This document shows positions 8,176 to 18,808 of a stretch of DNA of 64,000 nucleotides, in pieces (the stretch's first letter is position 1; each line of letters starts with the position of its first letter). The stretch is from Thermobispora bispora DSM 43833 (GTDB taxonomy: Bacteria; Actinomycetota; Actinomycetes; Streptosporangiales; Streptosporangiaceae). Position numbers and translations under genes: made by a program. The notes under the pieces were generated by a model, which saw only the letters and a program-made list of their open reading frames with translations, had not been told where the DNA came from and searched no databases. The DNA lies in contig NC_014165.1 of NCBI RefSeq assembly GCF_000092645.1, positions 2,604,001-2,668,000 on the forward strand, given 5' to 3'.

Positions 8176-8922
8176 TCATTCGTGCCCGTACGGCCGGCCG
8201 TACGGCGGCGCGGGCGGGGCGTCCGGCCGGCCGGTGCCGCCCATGCCGCCGGGGATCGCCCGGTAGGGGTCCGCGCCGGGCCCGCCGAGGACCTCCTGGC
8301 GGCGCGTCTGCCACCACTCGGTCCAGGCCCGCCAGGCGCGCTCCAGCCGTCCCACCCGGGACTCGCCGAGGACCTTCACGTCGCCCATCACCACGTTGGC
8401 GTGGATCCGGACGACCGGGGCGCTCTGGCCGAACGGCGGCTGCACCACGTCGACCTTCTTGTCCCCCATGATCGTCAGTCCGGAGAGCTCGACGACGACG
8501 CCGTCCGGGACGATCACCTTCATGCTGCCCATCACGCAGGTCGCGGCGATGTCCACCCCGCGGGTGCGCACCGCGGCCTGCCGGAGGTCGAGCTTGACGT
8601 CGCCCATCAGGGCGAACACGCTCAGCTCGCGGTCGATCCGCCAGGTGCCGGAGCGCTCGGTGCTGCTCATGATGGCGACGATCGACTCGCGGCCCCCACC
8701 GGCCGGGGCCGGGGGGCTCACCGGGCGGGCCGCCGGCGCGCCGCCGGGGAGATCGGCGGTGAGCTGGTCGAGCTCGGCCCGGGCCCGGGCGAGGTAGGCC
8801 GCCTCGGTGCGCTCGGTCAGCTCGGCCAAGGTGAGCCGGCCTTCGACGGAGGCCTCGCGGAGCCGCTCGACCACGGCCTCGCGCTCGGCGTCGGATACCC
8901 GAATCTGTCCCGGATCGTTCAC
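8176..8922 (-). CDS. DUF1707 protein with LiaF-like C-terminal domain
   Basis: A 248-residue protein. The first ~55 residues form a DUF1707 (SHOCT-like) helix pair (RVSDAEREAVVERLREASVE, then a tandem AELTERTEAAYLARARAELD segment). A Pro-rich linker leads to a beta-rich LiaF/DUF2154-like domain with repeated MGDVKLDLR, MGSMKVIVP, MGDKKVDVV and MGDVKVLGE turns, so it resembles a right-handed repeat. No membrane segment is seen. LiaF-like domains often modulate envelope-stress signalling, but no two-component system is nearby. The GTG start (8922) has GGTGAAGGC upstream. The C-terminus is Gly/Pro/Tyr-rich, and the terminal codons contain a 20-bp GC-rich palindrome. Confidence 0.8.
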   Translation of the reverse strand: MNDPGQIRVSDAEREAVVERLREASVEGRLTLAELTERTEAAYLARARAELDQLTADLPGGAPAARPVSPPAPAGGGRESIVAIMSSTERSGTWRIDRELSVFALMGDVKLDLRQAAVRTRGVDIAATCVMGSMKVIVPDGVVVELSGLTIMGDKKVDVVQPPFGQSAPVVRIHANVVMGDVKVLGESRVGRLERAWRAWTEWWQTRRQEVLGGPGADPYRAIPGGMGGTGRPDAPPAPPYGRPYGHE

Positions 8923-9041
8923 GCCTTCACCGTAACCCGCGGGAGCGACCGCGTCGCATCCTCCCTGGGAACGACCCGTGCCCGCGCGTCCTCCCCGAGG
9001 AGGAGACGGGCCGCTCGATCGGCTCCGGGCCGTGGAGCGGA

Positions 9042-9725
9042 TCAGGCTGGAGGACCGCCCGGCGCTCGCGGGGGCGGCGGTTCCCGGAGGACGCCCGGGT
9101 CCCCGGGGGCCGCGCCACCATGCGGCAGCGCGGGCGGCGGGCCGGTGATGTACCGCTGGAGGGCCGGACCGGCCCAGGCGACCAGCTCGTCGACGGTGAG
9201 CGCGGCCATCGGCTCGACCCGGAGCACGTACCGCAGGTAGGCGATGCCGACGAGGTGGGAGGTGACCAGCGCGGCCCGGGTCTCGCCGTGGTCGAGGGAC
9301 GCCGCCTCGATCATCGGCCGCAGGATCTCCTCGGCCAGGAAGGACCGCACCAGGTCCGCGGCCGACGGGGAGGTGAAGGCGGCGCCGACGACGGCCCGCA
9401 GCCTGGCCCCGTCCTCCGGGTGCTCCCACAGCTCCAGGTAGCGGCGCAGCACCCGCTCGCCGAGCGTCGCCGGGTCGCCGGGGACCGCGTCGACGAGCCG
9501 CCGCGCCGGCATGCCGCCGGCGCGCATGGCCGCCTGGAAGAGGCGTTCCTTCCCTCCGAAGAAGTGCACGACCAGCGCGGGGTCGACACCGGCGGCGCGG
9601 GCCACGCCGCGGATGGTGGTCGCGGTGTAGCCCTTCTCGGTGAAGGCGGCGATGGCGGCCCGCAGGATCGCCTCCCGCGTCGGCGGGTTCCCGGGCCGGC
9701 GACCGCCGGGGCGTCTGCTCTCCAT
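9042..9725 (-). CDS. TetR-family transcriptional repressor
   Basis: A 227-residue regulator. The N-terminal helix-turn-helix spans about residues 17-62 (TREAILRAAIAAFTEKGYTA, then VARAAGV and VHFFGGKERLF). The C-terminal ligand domain resembles the TetR_C_33-like actinobacterial type, and the Pro-rich tail (PPPPRAPGGPPA) looks disordered. It is divergent from the membrane protein gene at 9809. The 83-bp spacer holds three evenly spaced palindromes, so it very likely represses itself and that gene. No ligand can be predicted from the sequence. Confidence 0.94.
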   Translation of the reverse strand: MESRRPGGRRPGNPPTREAILRAAIAAFTEKGYTATTIRGVARAAGVDPALVVHFFGGKERLFQAAMRAGGMPARRLVDAVPGDPATLGERVLRRYLELWEHPEDGARLRAVVGAAFTSPSAADLVRSFLAEEILRPMIEAASLDHGETRAALVTSHLVGIAYLRYVLRVEPMAALTVDELVAWAGPALQRYITGPPPALPHGGAAPGDPGVLREPPPPRAPGGPPA

Positions 9726-9749
9726 GTCCAGGTCAGCCTAGCCGATTTC

Positions 9750-9792
9750 TCAACGCCGTTGAATTCAACTATGTTGAAATCAACACTGTTGA
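9750..9792. promoter_or_regulatory. Three tandem TetR operator palindromes
   Basis: TCAAC-GCC-GTTGA (9750-9762), TTCAAC-TAT-GTTGAA (9764-9778) and TCAAC-ACT-GTTGA (9780-9792) have centres exactly 15 bp apart (9756, 9771, 9786). They fill the space between the divergent TetR gene and the membrane protein gene. The intervening GTTGAATTCAAC and GTTGAAATCAAC are also dyads, so half-sites alternate regularly. Confidence 0.85.
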
Positions 9793-9808
9793 GATCCCTG
9801 GAGGCTTC

Positions 9809-10750
9809 ATGAAGAGGCTGATCGGAGCCGTCGTGGCGGTGACCCTGCTCGGCGCGCTCTTCGTGACGTCGTTCCTGGGCGCCTTCCGCCAGCCCGAGCC
9901 GCACGACGTGCCGATCGCGGTCGTCGGCCCGGACCAGGTGGTCGCCCGGCTCGAGCAGCAGGTCGCGGCCCAGGCCCCCGGCGCGTTCGACCTGATCGGC
10001 TACCCCGACGCGGCCGCGGCCCGGCAGGCCCTGCTCGACCGCGAGGTGGACGCGGTGCTCGCCCCGCAGGAGCGGACGCTGACCGTGGCGAGCGCGGCCG
10101 GCCGTACCGGCGCGGCCATCATCACCGCCGCCTTCCAGGCCGCGATCCCGGGCCTGACCGTGCAGGACGCGGTGCCGCTGCCGCCCGGCGACCCCGGTGG
10201 CGTGGCCGGCATGTTCTACCTGATGGGCCTCCTCATCCCCGGCATCGTCCTCGCCGTGCTCGTCACGAGGTCCGGCGCGCGCCCGGCCGCGCGGCTGGGC
10301 GCGCTGCTGGGCGGCGCGCTCGTGATCGGCACGGCGAACGCCCTGCTCGCCGACGTGGTCTTCGGCGCCCTGCCCGACCGGCTCGCCGCGCTGGCCGCGC
10401 TCTCGGCGGGCATCGTGGCCGCCCTCGGCCTGGTCGTCGCCGGCCTGGCGCGCACCGTCGGCCTGCCCGGGGTGCCGGTCGCCACGCTGCTGTTCTTCCC
10501 GATCGGGCTGCCGGCGAGCGGCGGCCTCATCGGCCCCCGGTTCATTCCGGAGTGGTACGCGGCGGTCGGCCAGGTGCTGCCGCTCGGCCCCGCCGCCGAG
10601 GCGCTGCGCAACACCGTGTTCTTCGACGGCGCCGCGCTCGCCCGGCCGCTCGCGGTGCTCGGCGGCTGGGCCCTGCTCGGGCTGGTGCTCCACCTGATCC
10701 CGGTACGGCGCCGGCTCGCGCGGCCGGTGCCCGCCCCCGCGGCCGCCTGA
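9809..10750 (+). CDS. ABC-2-type membrane protein, TetR-controlled
   Basis: A 313-residue protein laid out like ABC-2/DUF3533-type permeases. There is an N-terminal membrane anchor (about 5-24), then an extracytoplasmic segment of about 110 residues, then five or six membrane helices (from MFYLMGLLIPGIVLAVLV onward) and a basic C-terminus. No ATPase gene is adjacent, so its partner would have to come from elsewhere, or it acts alone. Related proteins export drugs or lipids or serve as phage-receptor-like membrane factors. The ATG follows CTGGAGG. Control by the divergent TetR protein through the triple palindrome suggests a detoxification role, which is inference. Confidence 0.72.
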   Translation: MKRLIGAVVAVTLLGALFVTSFLGAFRQPEPHDVPIAVVGPDQVVARLEQQVAAQAPGAFDLIGYPDAAAARQALLDREVDAVLAPQERTLTVASAAGRTGAAIITAAFQAAIPGLTVQDAVPLPPGDPGGVAGMFYLMGLLIPGIVLAVLVTRSGARPAARLGALLGGALVIGTANALLADVVFGALPDRLAALAALSAGIVAALGLVVAGLARTVGLPGVPVATLLFFPIGLPASGGLIGPRFIPEWYAAVGQVLPLGPAAEALRNTVFFDGAALARPLAVLGGWALLGLVLHLIPVRRRLARPVPAPAAA

Positions 10751-10950
10751 GCGCTCCCCCGGGCTCCGGTACGGCCCGCGGCGGTCCGCCCGGCCGTGCC
10801 GGACCGGTTCCCGGCCGCCGTGGCCATGCCCACCGGCCCGGGGCGCTCCTCTCCGCCGCGGCGAAGAACCACCCGATACGCCGGGATCACCGGAACCGCC
10901 CTATGTGAGCATGGAAGCGTGGCCCGCACCCCACACGCTCAGGAGGAACC

Positions 10951-12555
10951 GTGACCCACGAAGTGTTCAACCAGGTGCCCCCGCTGGTCGGCCACGACGT
11001 GGCCGCCGACGCCGCGCTGCTCGAAGGCCTCGCCCGGGAGGGCGCGGGCTGGGCCGCCGAGGAGATCCACCGGCTCGGCGTGCTCGCCGGCACCGCGGAG
11101 GCGCAGGAGTGGGGACGGCTCGCCAACGAGTACCCGCCGGTGCTGCGGACGCACGACCGGTACGGCCACCGGATCGACGAGGTCGAGTTCCACCCCGCGT
11201 GGCATCAGCTCATGACGGTGGCGGTGGAGAACGGCCTGCACGCCGCGCCGTGGGCCTCGGACCGGCCGGGCGCGCACGTGGCCCGGGCGGCGAAGTTCTT
11301 CATCTGGTCGCAGGTGGAGGCGGGTCACGGGTGCCCGATCTCGATGACCTACTCCGCGGTGGCCGCGCTCCGGCACTCCCCCGAGCTGCGGGCGGAGTGG
11401 GAGCCGCGGCTCACCTCGTGCGCCTACGACTTCGGGCTGCGGCCGCCCGCCGAGAAGCGCGGGATCCTCGCCGGCATGGCGATGACCGAGAAGCAGGGCG
11501 GCTCGGACGTGCGCTCCAACACCACCAAGGCCGAGCCGCTCGGCGACGGCACCTACGCGCTCACCGGGCACAAGTGGTTCAACTCCGCCCCGATGTGCGA
11601 CATCTTCTTCGTGCTCGCGCAGGCGCCGGGCGGCCTGTCCTGCTTCCTCCTCCCCCGCGTCCTGCCGGACGGCACCCGCAACGCGATGCGGCTGATCCGG
11701 CTCAAGGACAAGCTCGGCAACCGGTCGAACGCCTCGGCCGAGGTCGAGTACGAGGGCGCGATCGCCTACCTCGTCGGCGAGGAGGGCCGGGGCGTCCGCA
11801 CCATCATCGAGATGGTCAACATGACCCGGCTCGACTGCGTGATCGGCTCGGCCGCCGGCATGCGGTTCGGCCTCACCCAGGCCCTGCACCACGCCAAGCA
11901 CCGCCGCGTGTTCGGCAAGCTCCTCATCGACCAGCCGCTGATGCGGGCCGTCCTCGCCGACCTCGCCCTCGAGTCCGAGGCGGCGACCACGCTCATGCTG
12001 CGGCTCGCCGGCGCGACCGACCGGGCGATCCGCGGTGACGAGGCCGAGGCACTGTTCCGCCGGGCCGCGCTCGCCGCGGCCAAGTACTGGGTGACCAAGC
12101 GGGGGCCGGTCCACGCGGCCGAGGCGCTGGAGTGCCTGGGCGGCAACGGCTACGTCGAGGACTCCCAGATGCCGCGGCTGCTGCGGGAGTCCCCGGTGAA
12201 CAGCGTCTGGGAGGGGTCGGGCAACGTCGCCGCCCTCGACGTGCTGCGGGTGCTCGCCCGGCAGCCGGAGGCGGTGGAGGCCTTCTTCGCCGAGGTCGCC
12301 CTCGCCGGCGACGCCCGGATCACCAAGGCGGCCGACCGGCTGCGCGCGCTGCTCGCCTCGGCGACCGAGGCGGACGCCCGGCGGATCGCCGAGGAGATGA
12401 CCCTGCTCCTCCAGGCCTCGCTGCTGGTACGGCACGCGCCGGCCGCCGTGGCGGACGCGTTCTGCGCCACCCGGCTCTCCGGGGAGTGGGGCCGCGCGTT
12501 CGGCACGCTGCCGAGCGGCCTCGACCTGGAGGCCATCCTCGAGCGGGCGTCCTGA
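10951..12555 (+). CDS. AidB-like acyl-CoA dehydrogenase
   Basis: A 534-residue flavoprotein. The central domain has MTEKQGGSDVRSNTTKAEP and the ALTGHKWFNSAP strand typical of AidB. The RLIRLKDKLGNRSNASAEVE segment also matches. The C-terminal domain has ECLGGNGYVEDSQMPRLLRE. AidB in Escherichia coli belongs to the response to DNA alkylation and has weak isovaleryl-CoA dehydrogenase activity. The AidB DNA-binding C-terminus (after about 430) is present but weaker. No ada gene is near. The GTG start follows CAGGAGGAACC. It could equally be a catabolic acyl-CoA dehydrogenase. Confidence 0.85.
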   Translation: MTHEVFNQVPPLVGHDVAADAALLEGLAREGAGWAAEEIHRLGVLAGTAEAQEWGRLANEYPPVLRTHDRYGHRIDEVEFHPAWHQLMTVAVENGLHAAPWASDRPGAHVARAAKFFIWSQVEAGHGCPISMTYSAVAALRHSPELRAEWEPRLTSCAYDFGLRPPAEKRGILAGMAMTEKQGGSDVRSNTTKAEPLGDGTYALTGHKWFNSAPMCDIFFVLAQAPGGLSCFLLPRVLPDGTRNAMRLIRLKDKLGNRSNASAEVEYEGAIAYLVGEEGRGVRTIIEMVNMTRLDCVIGSAAGMRFGLTQALHHAKHRRVFGKLLIDQPLMRAVLADLALESEAATTLMLRLAGATDRAIRGDEAEALFRRAALAAAKYWVTKRGPVHAAEALECLGGNGYVEDSQMPRLLRESPVNSVWEGSGNVAALDVLRVLARQPEAVEAFFAEVALAGDARITKAADRLRALLASATEADARRIAEEMTLLLQASLLVRHAPAAVADAFCATRLSGEWGRAFGTLPSGLDLEAILERAS

Positions 12556-12795
12556 CCGCGCGAGCGCCCGGCGGGCGCCGCTCCCCCACCGGCCGGCCGT
12601 ACCGGTCCGGCGCGGCCGGGCGAGGGCCGGCGCGGCCGCGCGGAGGCGGGGTCACCGGGCACGCCTCGCCGGAGGCGGTGCGGATCGCCTGCGGCGGGCG
12701 GCGCGCCCGCCCGAACCGCGCGCCGTCGCGATCGCCGGAGCGGTGCCGCGCGCTAGGGTTATCGTTCGCCTGCTCATAGGAAGGGATCGCACGCA

Positions 12796-13224
12796 ATGGC
12801 CACAACCCGTACCGCCACGACTCAGTGGAAGGGCGCGCTGCTCGACGGCTCCGGCACGGTGTCGCTCACGTCGTCCGGCGTCGGCACGTTCGACGTGTCG
12901 TGGCCGTCCCGGGCCGAGCAGCCGGGCGGCAAGACCAGCCCGGAGGAGCTGATCGCCGCCGCCCACTCCTCGTGCTTCTCCATGGCCCTCGCCCACGGCC
13001 TCGCCCAGGCGGGCACCCCGCCGCGGTCGCTCGAGACCACGGCCGAGGTGACCTTCCAGCCCGGTGAGGGGATCACCGGCATCGTGCTCCGCGTCCGGGG
13101 CGAGGTGCCCGGGATCTCGGCCGAGGAGTTCGCCCAGGCCGCCGAGAAGGCCAAGGCCGGCTGCCCGGTGAGCAAGGCCCTCTCCGGCACCACGATCACG
13201 CTCGAGGCCGAGCTCGCCGGCTGA
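12796..13224 (+). CDS. OsmC-family peroxiredoxin
   Basis: A 142-residue protein that reduces organic hydroperoxides with a pair of thiols. The catalytic cysteines are Cys60 in AAHSSCFSMAL and Cys123 in AGCPVSKAL, the family spacing. The SPEELIAAAHSSC entry helix and the VSLTSSGVGTFDVSWPSRA N-terminus are typical of OsmC rather than Ohr. An ATG preceded by AGGAAGGGA starts it. No OhrR-like regulator is adjacent. It is likely induced by osmotic or oxidative stress, as known for the family. Confidence 0.93.
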   Translation: MATTRTATTQWKGALLDGSGTVSLTSSGVGTFDVSWPSRAEQPGGKTSPEELIAAAHSSCFSMALAHGLAQAGTPPRSLETTAEVTFQPGEGITGIVLRVRGEVPGISAEEFAQAAEKAKAGCPVSKALSGTTITLEAELAG

Positions 13225-13321
13225 GCCGTCCCGGAGAGGACCCGGTCACGGCGCCATGGCGCCGAGGGGTGGGCGCACGCCGCGGTGCGCCCACGCCCGT
13301 GACGGGGAAGACTGTTCGCAC

Positions 13322-15433
<2,112 letters not shown>

Positions 15434-15756
15434 CCGCCCTCGGCGGAGCACCGGCGTGCCGGCCCTGGGCGCGCGGCCGGTGATGGCCTCGGCACGCGCA
15501 AGCCGCGGGACCGGCCTGCGAGCGGGCATGCGGCGCCCGACCGGCGGGAGGCACCGGGACGAACCCGGCAGGGCTCCGGCGTCCGCCCGGCGGGACATCC
15601 GGCACCGCATCCGGAGCCCGTTCGGGGGCATCCCAGGCGACCCGGCGGGCGTCCGGCGGTGACCCCGCGGGCGTCCGGCGGTGACCATGCGTCCGGCACC
15701 CGCCCCGGCGGACGTCCGGAAATGACCTGATAAAGACGCCACTTACCATCGGTTGG
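15434..15756. repeat. Intergenic region with short tandem GC-rich repeats
   Basis: No gene is credible here. A 20-base unit GCGGGCGTCCGGCGGTGACC occurs at 15645-15664 and again at 15667-15686, with degenerate copies (GTCCGG cores) on both sides up to about 15718. The azlC promoter should lie in 15715-15756, where TGATAAAGACGCC is the only AT-rich patch. Confidence 0.6.
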
Positions 15757-16503
15757 GTGACATCAGCACCAGCCTCTGCAGAGACCGAACGGCCCGCCCG
15801 GTCCCGCGCCGCGGTCGTGCGGGACTCGCTCGCGGTCGGCATCACCGTCGGGCTCTCCGGATTCGCCTTCGGCGTCACCTCGGTCGGCTCCGGGTTGGAC
15901 GTCGCCCAGACCTGTGCCCTCTCCCTCCTGGTCTTCACCGGTGCCTCGCAGTTCGCCCTGGTCGGCTCGCTCGGGGCCGGCGGCGGCGTGATCGCCGCCG
16001 TGGCGGGCGCGCTCCTGCTCGGGGTGCGCAACGCCTTCTACGGGCTGCGCCTGTCGCACCTGCTCGCCCTGCCCCGGGCGGTCCGCCCGCTCGCCGCCCA
16101 GTGGGTGATCGACGAGACCTCCGCCGTCGCCTTCGCCCAGCCGAACCGGCGCAGCGCCCGGCTCGGGTTCCTGGTCACCGGCGCGACCCTGTTCGTGGTG
16201 TGGAACCTCACCACGTTCGCGGGCGCCCTCGGCGCCGCGGCGCTGGGCGACCCGGCCGCCTGGGGCCTCGACGCGGCCGGCCCGGCCGTGTTCCTCGCCC
16301 TGCTCGTGGCGATGGTGCGCGGCGCCCCGCGGGCGTCCGGCGCGCGCCTGCGCCCGGAGCCGCTGGTCGCCGGCCTCGCCGCCGTGCTCGCCCTCGCCTG
16401 CGCACCGTTCCTGCCGCCCGGGGCACCGGTCCTGGTCGCGGTGCTCGCCGCCCCGATCGTGCTCGCCCTGGTCCGGCCCCGAGCGAAGGGAGGGGCGGCG
16501 TGA
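15757..16503 (+). CDS. azlC: AzlC-family branched-chain amino acid exporter subunit
   Basis: A 248-residue membrane protein, the large subunit of the AzlCD/BrnFE exporter. The conserved LLVFTGASQFALVG, LLLGVRNAFYGLRLS and WVIDETSAVAFA segments are present, with about six to seven membrane helices. GTG (15757) is the likely start. Its stop overlaps the azlD start, so the two subunits are translationally coupled. Export of valine, leucine or isoleucine is known for family members. A methionine or azaleucine preference cannot be told apart here. Confidence 0.93.
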   Translation: MTSAPASAETERPARSRAAVVRDSLAVGITVGLSGFAFGVTSVGSGLDVAQTCALSLLVFTGASQFALVGSLGAGGGVIAAVAGALLLGVRNAFYGLRLSHLLALPRAVRPLAAQWVIDETSAVAFAQPNRRSARLGFLVTGATLFVVWNLTTFAGALGAAALGDPAAWGLDAAGPAVFLALLVAMVRGAPRASGARLRPEPLVAGLAAVLALACAPFLPPGAPVLVAVLAAPIVLALVRPRAKGGAA

Positions 16504-16811
16504 CGGTCTGGATCGCGATCGGTCTCACCGCGCTCGGCTGCTACGCGGCCAAGCTGCTCGGGCTCTCCGTGCCGGCGGCCGTGCTGGAGCGCCCCCTGGT
16601 CCGCCGCCTCGCCACCCTGCTGCCGATCGCCGCGCTCGCCGCGCTGGTCGCCCTGCAGACGTTCACCACCGGCACCCGGCTCGTCCTCGACGCCCGCGCG
16701 GCCGGGCTCGCGGCCGCCGCGGTGGCGCTGCTGCTCCGCGCGCCGTTCCTCCTCGTGGTCGCCGTCGCCGTGGCGGTGACCGCCGCGGTGCGCGCGTTCC
16801 TGGGCGGCTGA
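16500..16811 (+). CDS. azlD: AzlD-family exporter subunit
   Basis: A 103-residue, all-helical membrane protein with about four helices, the small partner of AzlC. The segments IGLTALGCYAAKLLG, RRLATLLPIAALAALVALQ and the terminal VAVAVTAAVRAFLGG fit the family. The GTG start overlaps the azlC TGA by GTGA. It forms the exporter heterodimer with the preceding gene. Confidence 0.92.
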   Translation: MTVWIAIGLTALGCYAAKLLGLSVPAAVLERPLVRRLATLLPIAALAALVALQTFTTGTRLVLDARAAGLAAAAVALLLRAPFLLVVAVAVAVTAAVRAFLGG

Positions 16812-16872
16812 CGCACCTGGCGCGCCCGGGCCGGGCCGCGAGGCCCGTCCTGTACCGCCGCCACGCGGCGCG

Positions 16873-17931
16873 CTACCGGGCGAGGATGTCGTCGAGGTCG
16901 TAGGCGACCGGCCGCTCGAGCTGGGCGTACGTGCAGGAGGCGGGGTCGCGGTCGGGCCGCCAGCGGCGGAACCGGGCGGTGTGCCGGAACCGGTCGCCCT
17001 CCATGTGGTCGTAGGCGACCTCGGCCACCAGCTCGGGCCGGAGCGGGATGAACGACATGTCCTTCTTCCCCGTCCACCGGGAGACGCCGCCCGGGACGCG
17101 CTGCCCGGTCGCCCCCGCCTCCCCCGCCCACGGGTGGCCGCTCAGCTCCGTCCGGTACGGCGCGAGCCGGGCCACGAGCTCCTCCCGCTGCCGCATCGGG
17201 AAGGCGGAGGCCACCCCGACGTGGTGGAGGCGGCCGTCGCCGCCGTACAGGCCGAGCAGGAGGGAGCCGACGACCGGGCCCGAGGCGTGCTCCCGGTAGC
17301 CGGCGACCACGCAGTCGGCCGTCCGCTCGTGCTTCACCTTGAGCATCACCCGCTTGCCCGGCAGGTACGGCAGGCCCCCGGGCTTGACCACGAGGCCGTC
17401 GAGCCCGGCGCCCTCGAACAGGTCGAACCACTCGGCGGCGACCCGCTCGTCCCGGGTCACCGGGGTGAGCAGCACCGAGGCGCCGGCCCGGGCGGCGGCC
17501 TGCTCCAGGCGGGCGCGCCGGGCCGAGAACGGCGCGCCCATCAGGTTCTCGTCGCCGATCGCGAGCAGGTCGAAGGCGATGAACGAGGCGGGCGTGCGCT
17601 CGGCGAGGAGCGCCACCCGGGAGGCGGCGGGGTGGATGCGCTGCTGGAGCGCGTCGAAGTCGAGCACCGGACCGGAACGCACCACGATCTCCCCGTCCAC
17701 GACGCAGCGCGGGGGCAGCTCGGCCCGGACCGCGGCCACCACCTCCGGGAAGTAGCGGGTGAACGGCCGCTCGTTCCGGCTGCCCAGGTGGACCTCGTCG
17801 CCGTCCCGGAACACGATGCACCGGAACCCGTCCCACTTCGGCTCGTAGTAGAGCGTGCCGTCCTGGGCGGGCGGCCGGGCGACCGCCTTGGCGAGCATGG
17901 GCGCGATCGGCGGCTGGACCGGAAGCCTCAT
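16873..17931 (-). CDS. ligC: ATP-dependent DNA ligase (LigC-like)
   Basis: A 352-residue ligase of the small actinobacterial type. The adenylated lysine is Lys32 in motif I (YYEPKWDGFRC). Motif III-like VVDGEIVV is near residue 97, motif IV GLDGLVVK near 200, and motif V RVMLKVKHER follows. An OB-fold domain covers the C-terminal third. Such ligases seal nicks in base-excision or end-joining repair. The start overlaps the stop of the RibD-like gene (ATGA), so they are co-translated. No primase-like or nuclease domain is fused, but a stand-alone polymerase gene lies about 900 bp upstream on the same strand. Confidence 0.9.
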   Translation of the reverse strand: MRLPVQPPIAPMLAKAVARPPAQDGTLYYEPKWDGFRCIVFRDGDEVHLGSRNERPFTRYFPEVVAAVRAELPPRCVVDGEIVVRSGPVLDFDALQQRIHPAASRVALLAERTPASFIAFDLLAIGDENLMGAPFSARRARLEQAAARAGASVLLTPVTRDERVAAEWFDLFEGAGLDGLVVKPGGLPYLPGKRVMLKVKHERTADCVVAGYREHASGPVVGSLLLGLYGGDGRLHHVGVASAFPMRQREELVARLAPYRTELSGHPWAGEAGATGQRVPGGVSRWTGKKDMSFIPLRPELVAEVAYDHMEGDRFRHTARFRRWRPDRDPASCTYAQLERPVAYDLDDILAR

Positions 17932-18650
17932 CGGGCCTCCCTCCGATATCGGCAGAACAGGAAGCCGTCCTCCTCCAGCACGTGGACGAGGGCGAGCGGC
18001 GTCACCGTGGCGGCGCCGTTGAGGATGCGCGCCGCGTCCCCGCCGGTGAGCATCGGGCTGATCGTGAGCGCGAGCTCGTCGATCAGGCCGGCGGCGGCGA
18101 GCTCGGCGTTGAGCACCGGGCCGCCCTCGCACAGGATGCGGGTCAGCCCGCGCTCGCGCAGCAGCCGTACCGCGGCCGCGACGTCGACCATCTCCTCCCC
18201 GGCGATAAGCACGTCGGCGCGCTCGGCCGCGGCCGCGCGGCGGTCCGCGGGCGCCGCCGCGGAGGTGATCACGATGGTGCGGGCGCCCGGCGCGCACTCG
18301 GTGAAGAGCGGCCCGCCGAAGTCCAGGTCGAGGGTCCGGCTCACCACCGCGATCGGCGGAGCCGGGGGCCGGCCGGCGCGCAGCCCGGCCCAGGACTCGC
18401 GCGGGCGGGCCGGGCCGTACCCCTCGGTGCGGACCGTGCCGGCGCCCACGAGGATAACGTCGGCGAGGCCACGCAGCACCCCGAAGATCCGCCGGTCTCC
18501 GCCGCCGGACAACCCGCCGGAGCGGCCCGCCAGCCAGGCCGCGCCGTCGGCACTCGCCACCATGTTGACCCTCAGGCAGCCGCCGGCCGGGTAGGCGTAC
18601 GCGGCGGCGATATCCGGCTCGTCCTCGATGATCGGGTGAATAGAACGCAC
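17928..18650 (-). CDS. RibD C-terminal-domain reductase
   Basis: A 240-residue dihydrofolate-reductase-like protein with the RibD_C fold. It has CLRVNMVASADG, an NADPH-binding LRGLADVILVGAGTVRTEGY stretch, ILCEGGPVLNAELAAAGLID and a final ISPMLTGG. Riboflavin-type RibD uses it on 5-amino-6-ribosylamino uracil. Stand-alone homologues are of unknown substrate, and the deaminase half is absent. GTG at 18650 begins MRSIHPIIEDEP. It overlaps the ligase start by four bases. It might reduce a damaged or modified pyrimidine nucleotide in repair, but that is only a guess from context. Confidence 0.82.
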   Translation of the reverse strand: MRSIHPIIEDEPDIAAAYAYPAGGCLRVNMVASADGAAWLAGRSGGLSGGGDRRIFGVLRGLADVILVGAGTVRTEGYGPARPRESWAGLRAGRPPAPPIAVVSRTLDLDFGGPLFTECAPGARTIVITSAAAPADRRAAAAERADVLIAGEEMVDVAAAVRLLRERGLTRILCEGGPVLNAELAAAGLIDELALTISPMLTGGDAARILNGAATVTPLALVHVLEEDGFLFCRYRREAR

Positions 18651-18808
18651 GACACCACGGTGGCACACCGCCCGCCGGGGGTGCGCCGGCGGCCGGCGGC
18701 ACCGCTCCCCCTCCCGCGGCGTCGGCGCGGTGCTCCCACGGCGGGCCACCCACCGGGAGCCGGGCGGGCCGCGGCCGCCGGGCGCGGGCACCGGGCGCCG
18801 GGCCGGGG

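Noticed and set aside
8186-8205. A 20-bp perfect palindrome CCGTACGGCCGGCCGTACGG
   Set aside because: It lies in the last codons of the DUF1707 gene, encoding a PYGRPYG stretch; similar GTACGG/CCGTAC words are common in GC-rich spacers here, so it is probably not specific.
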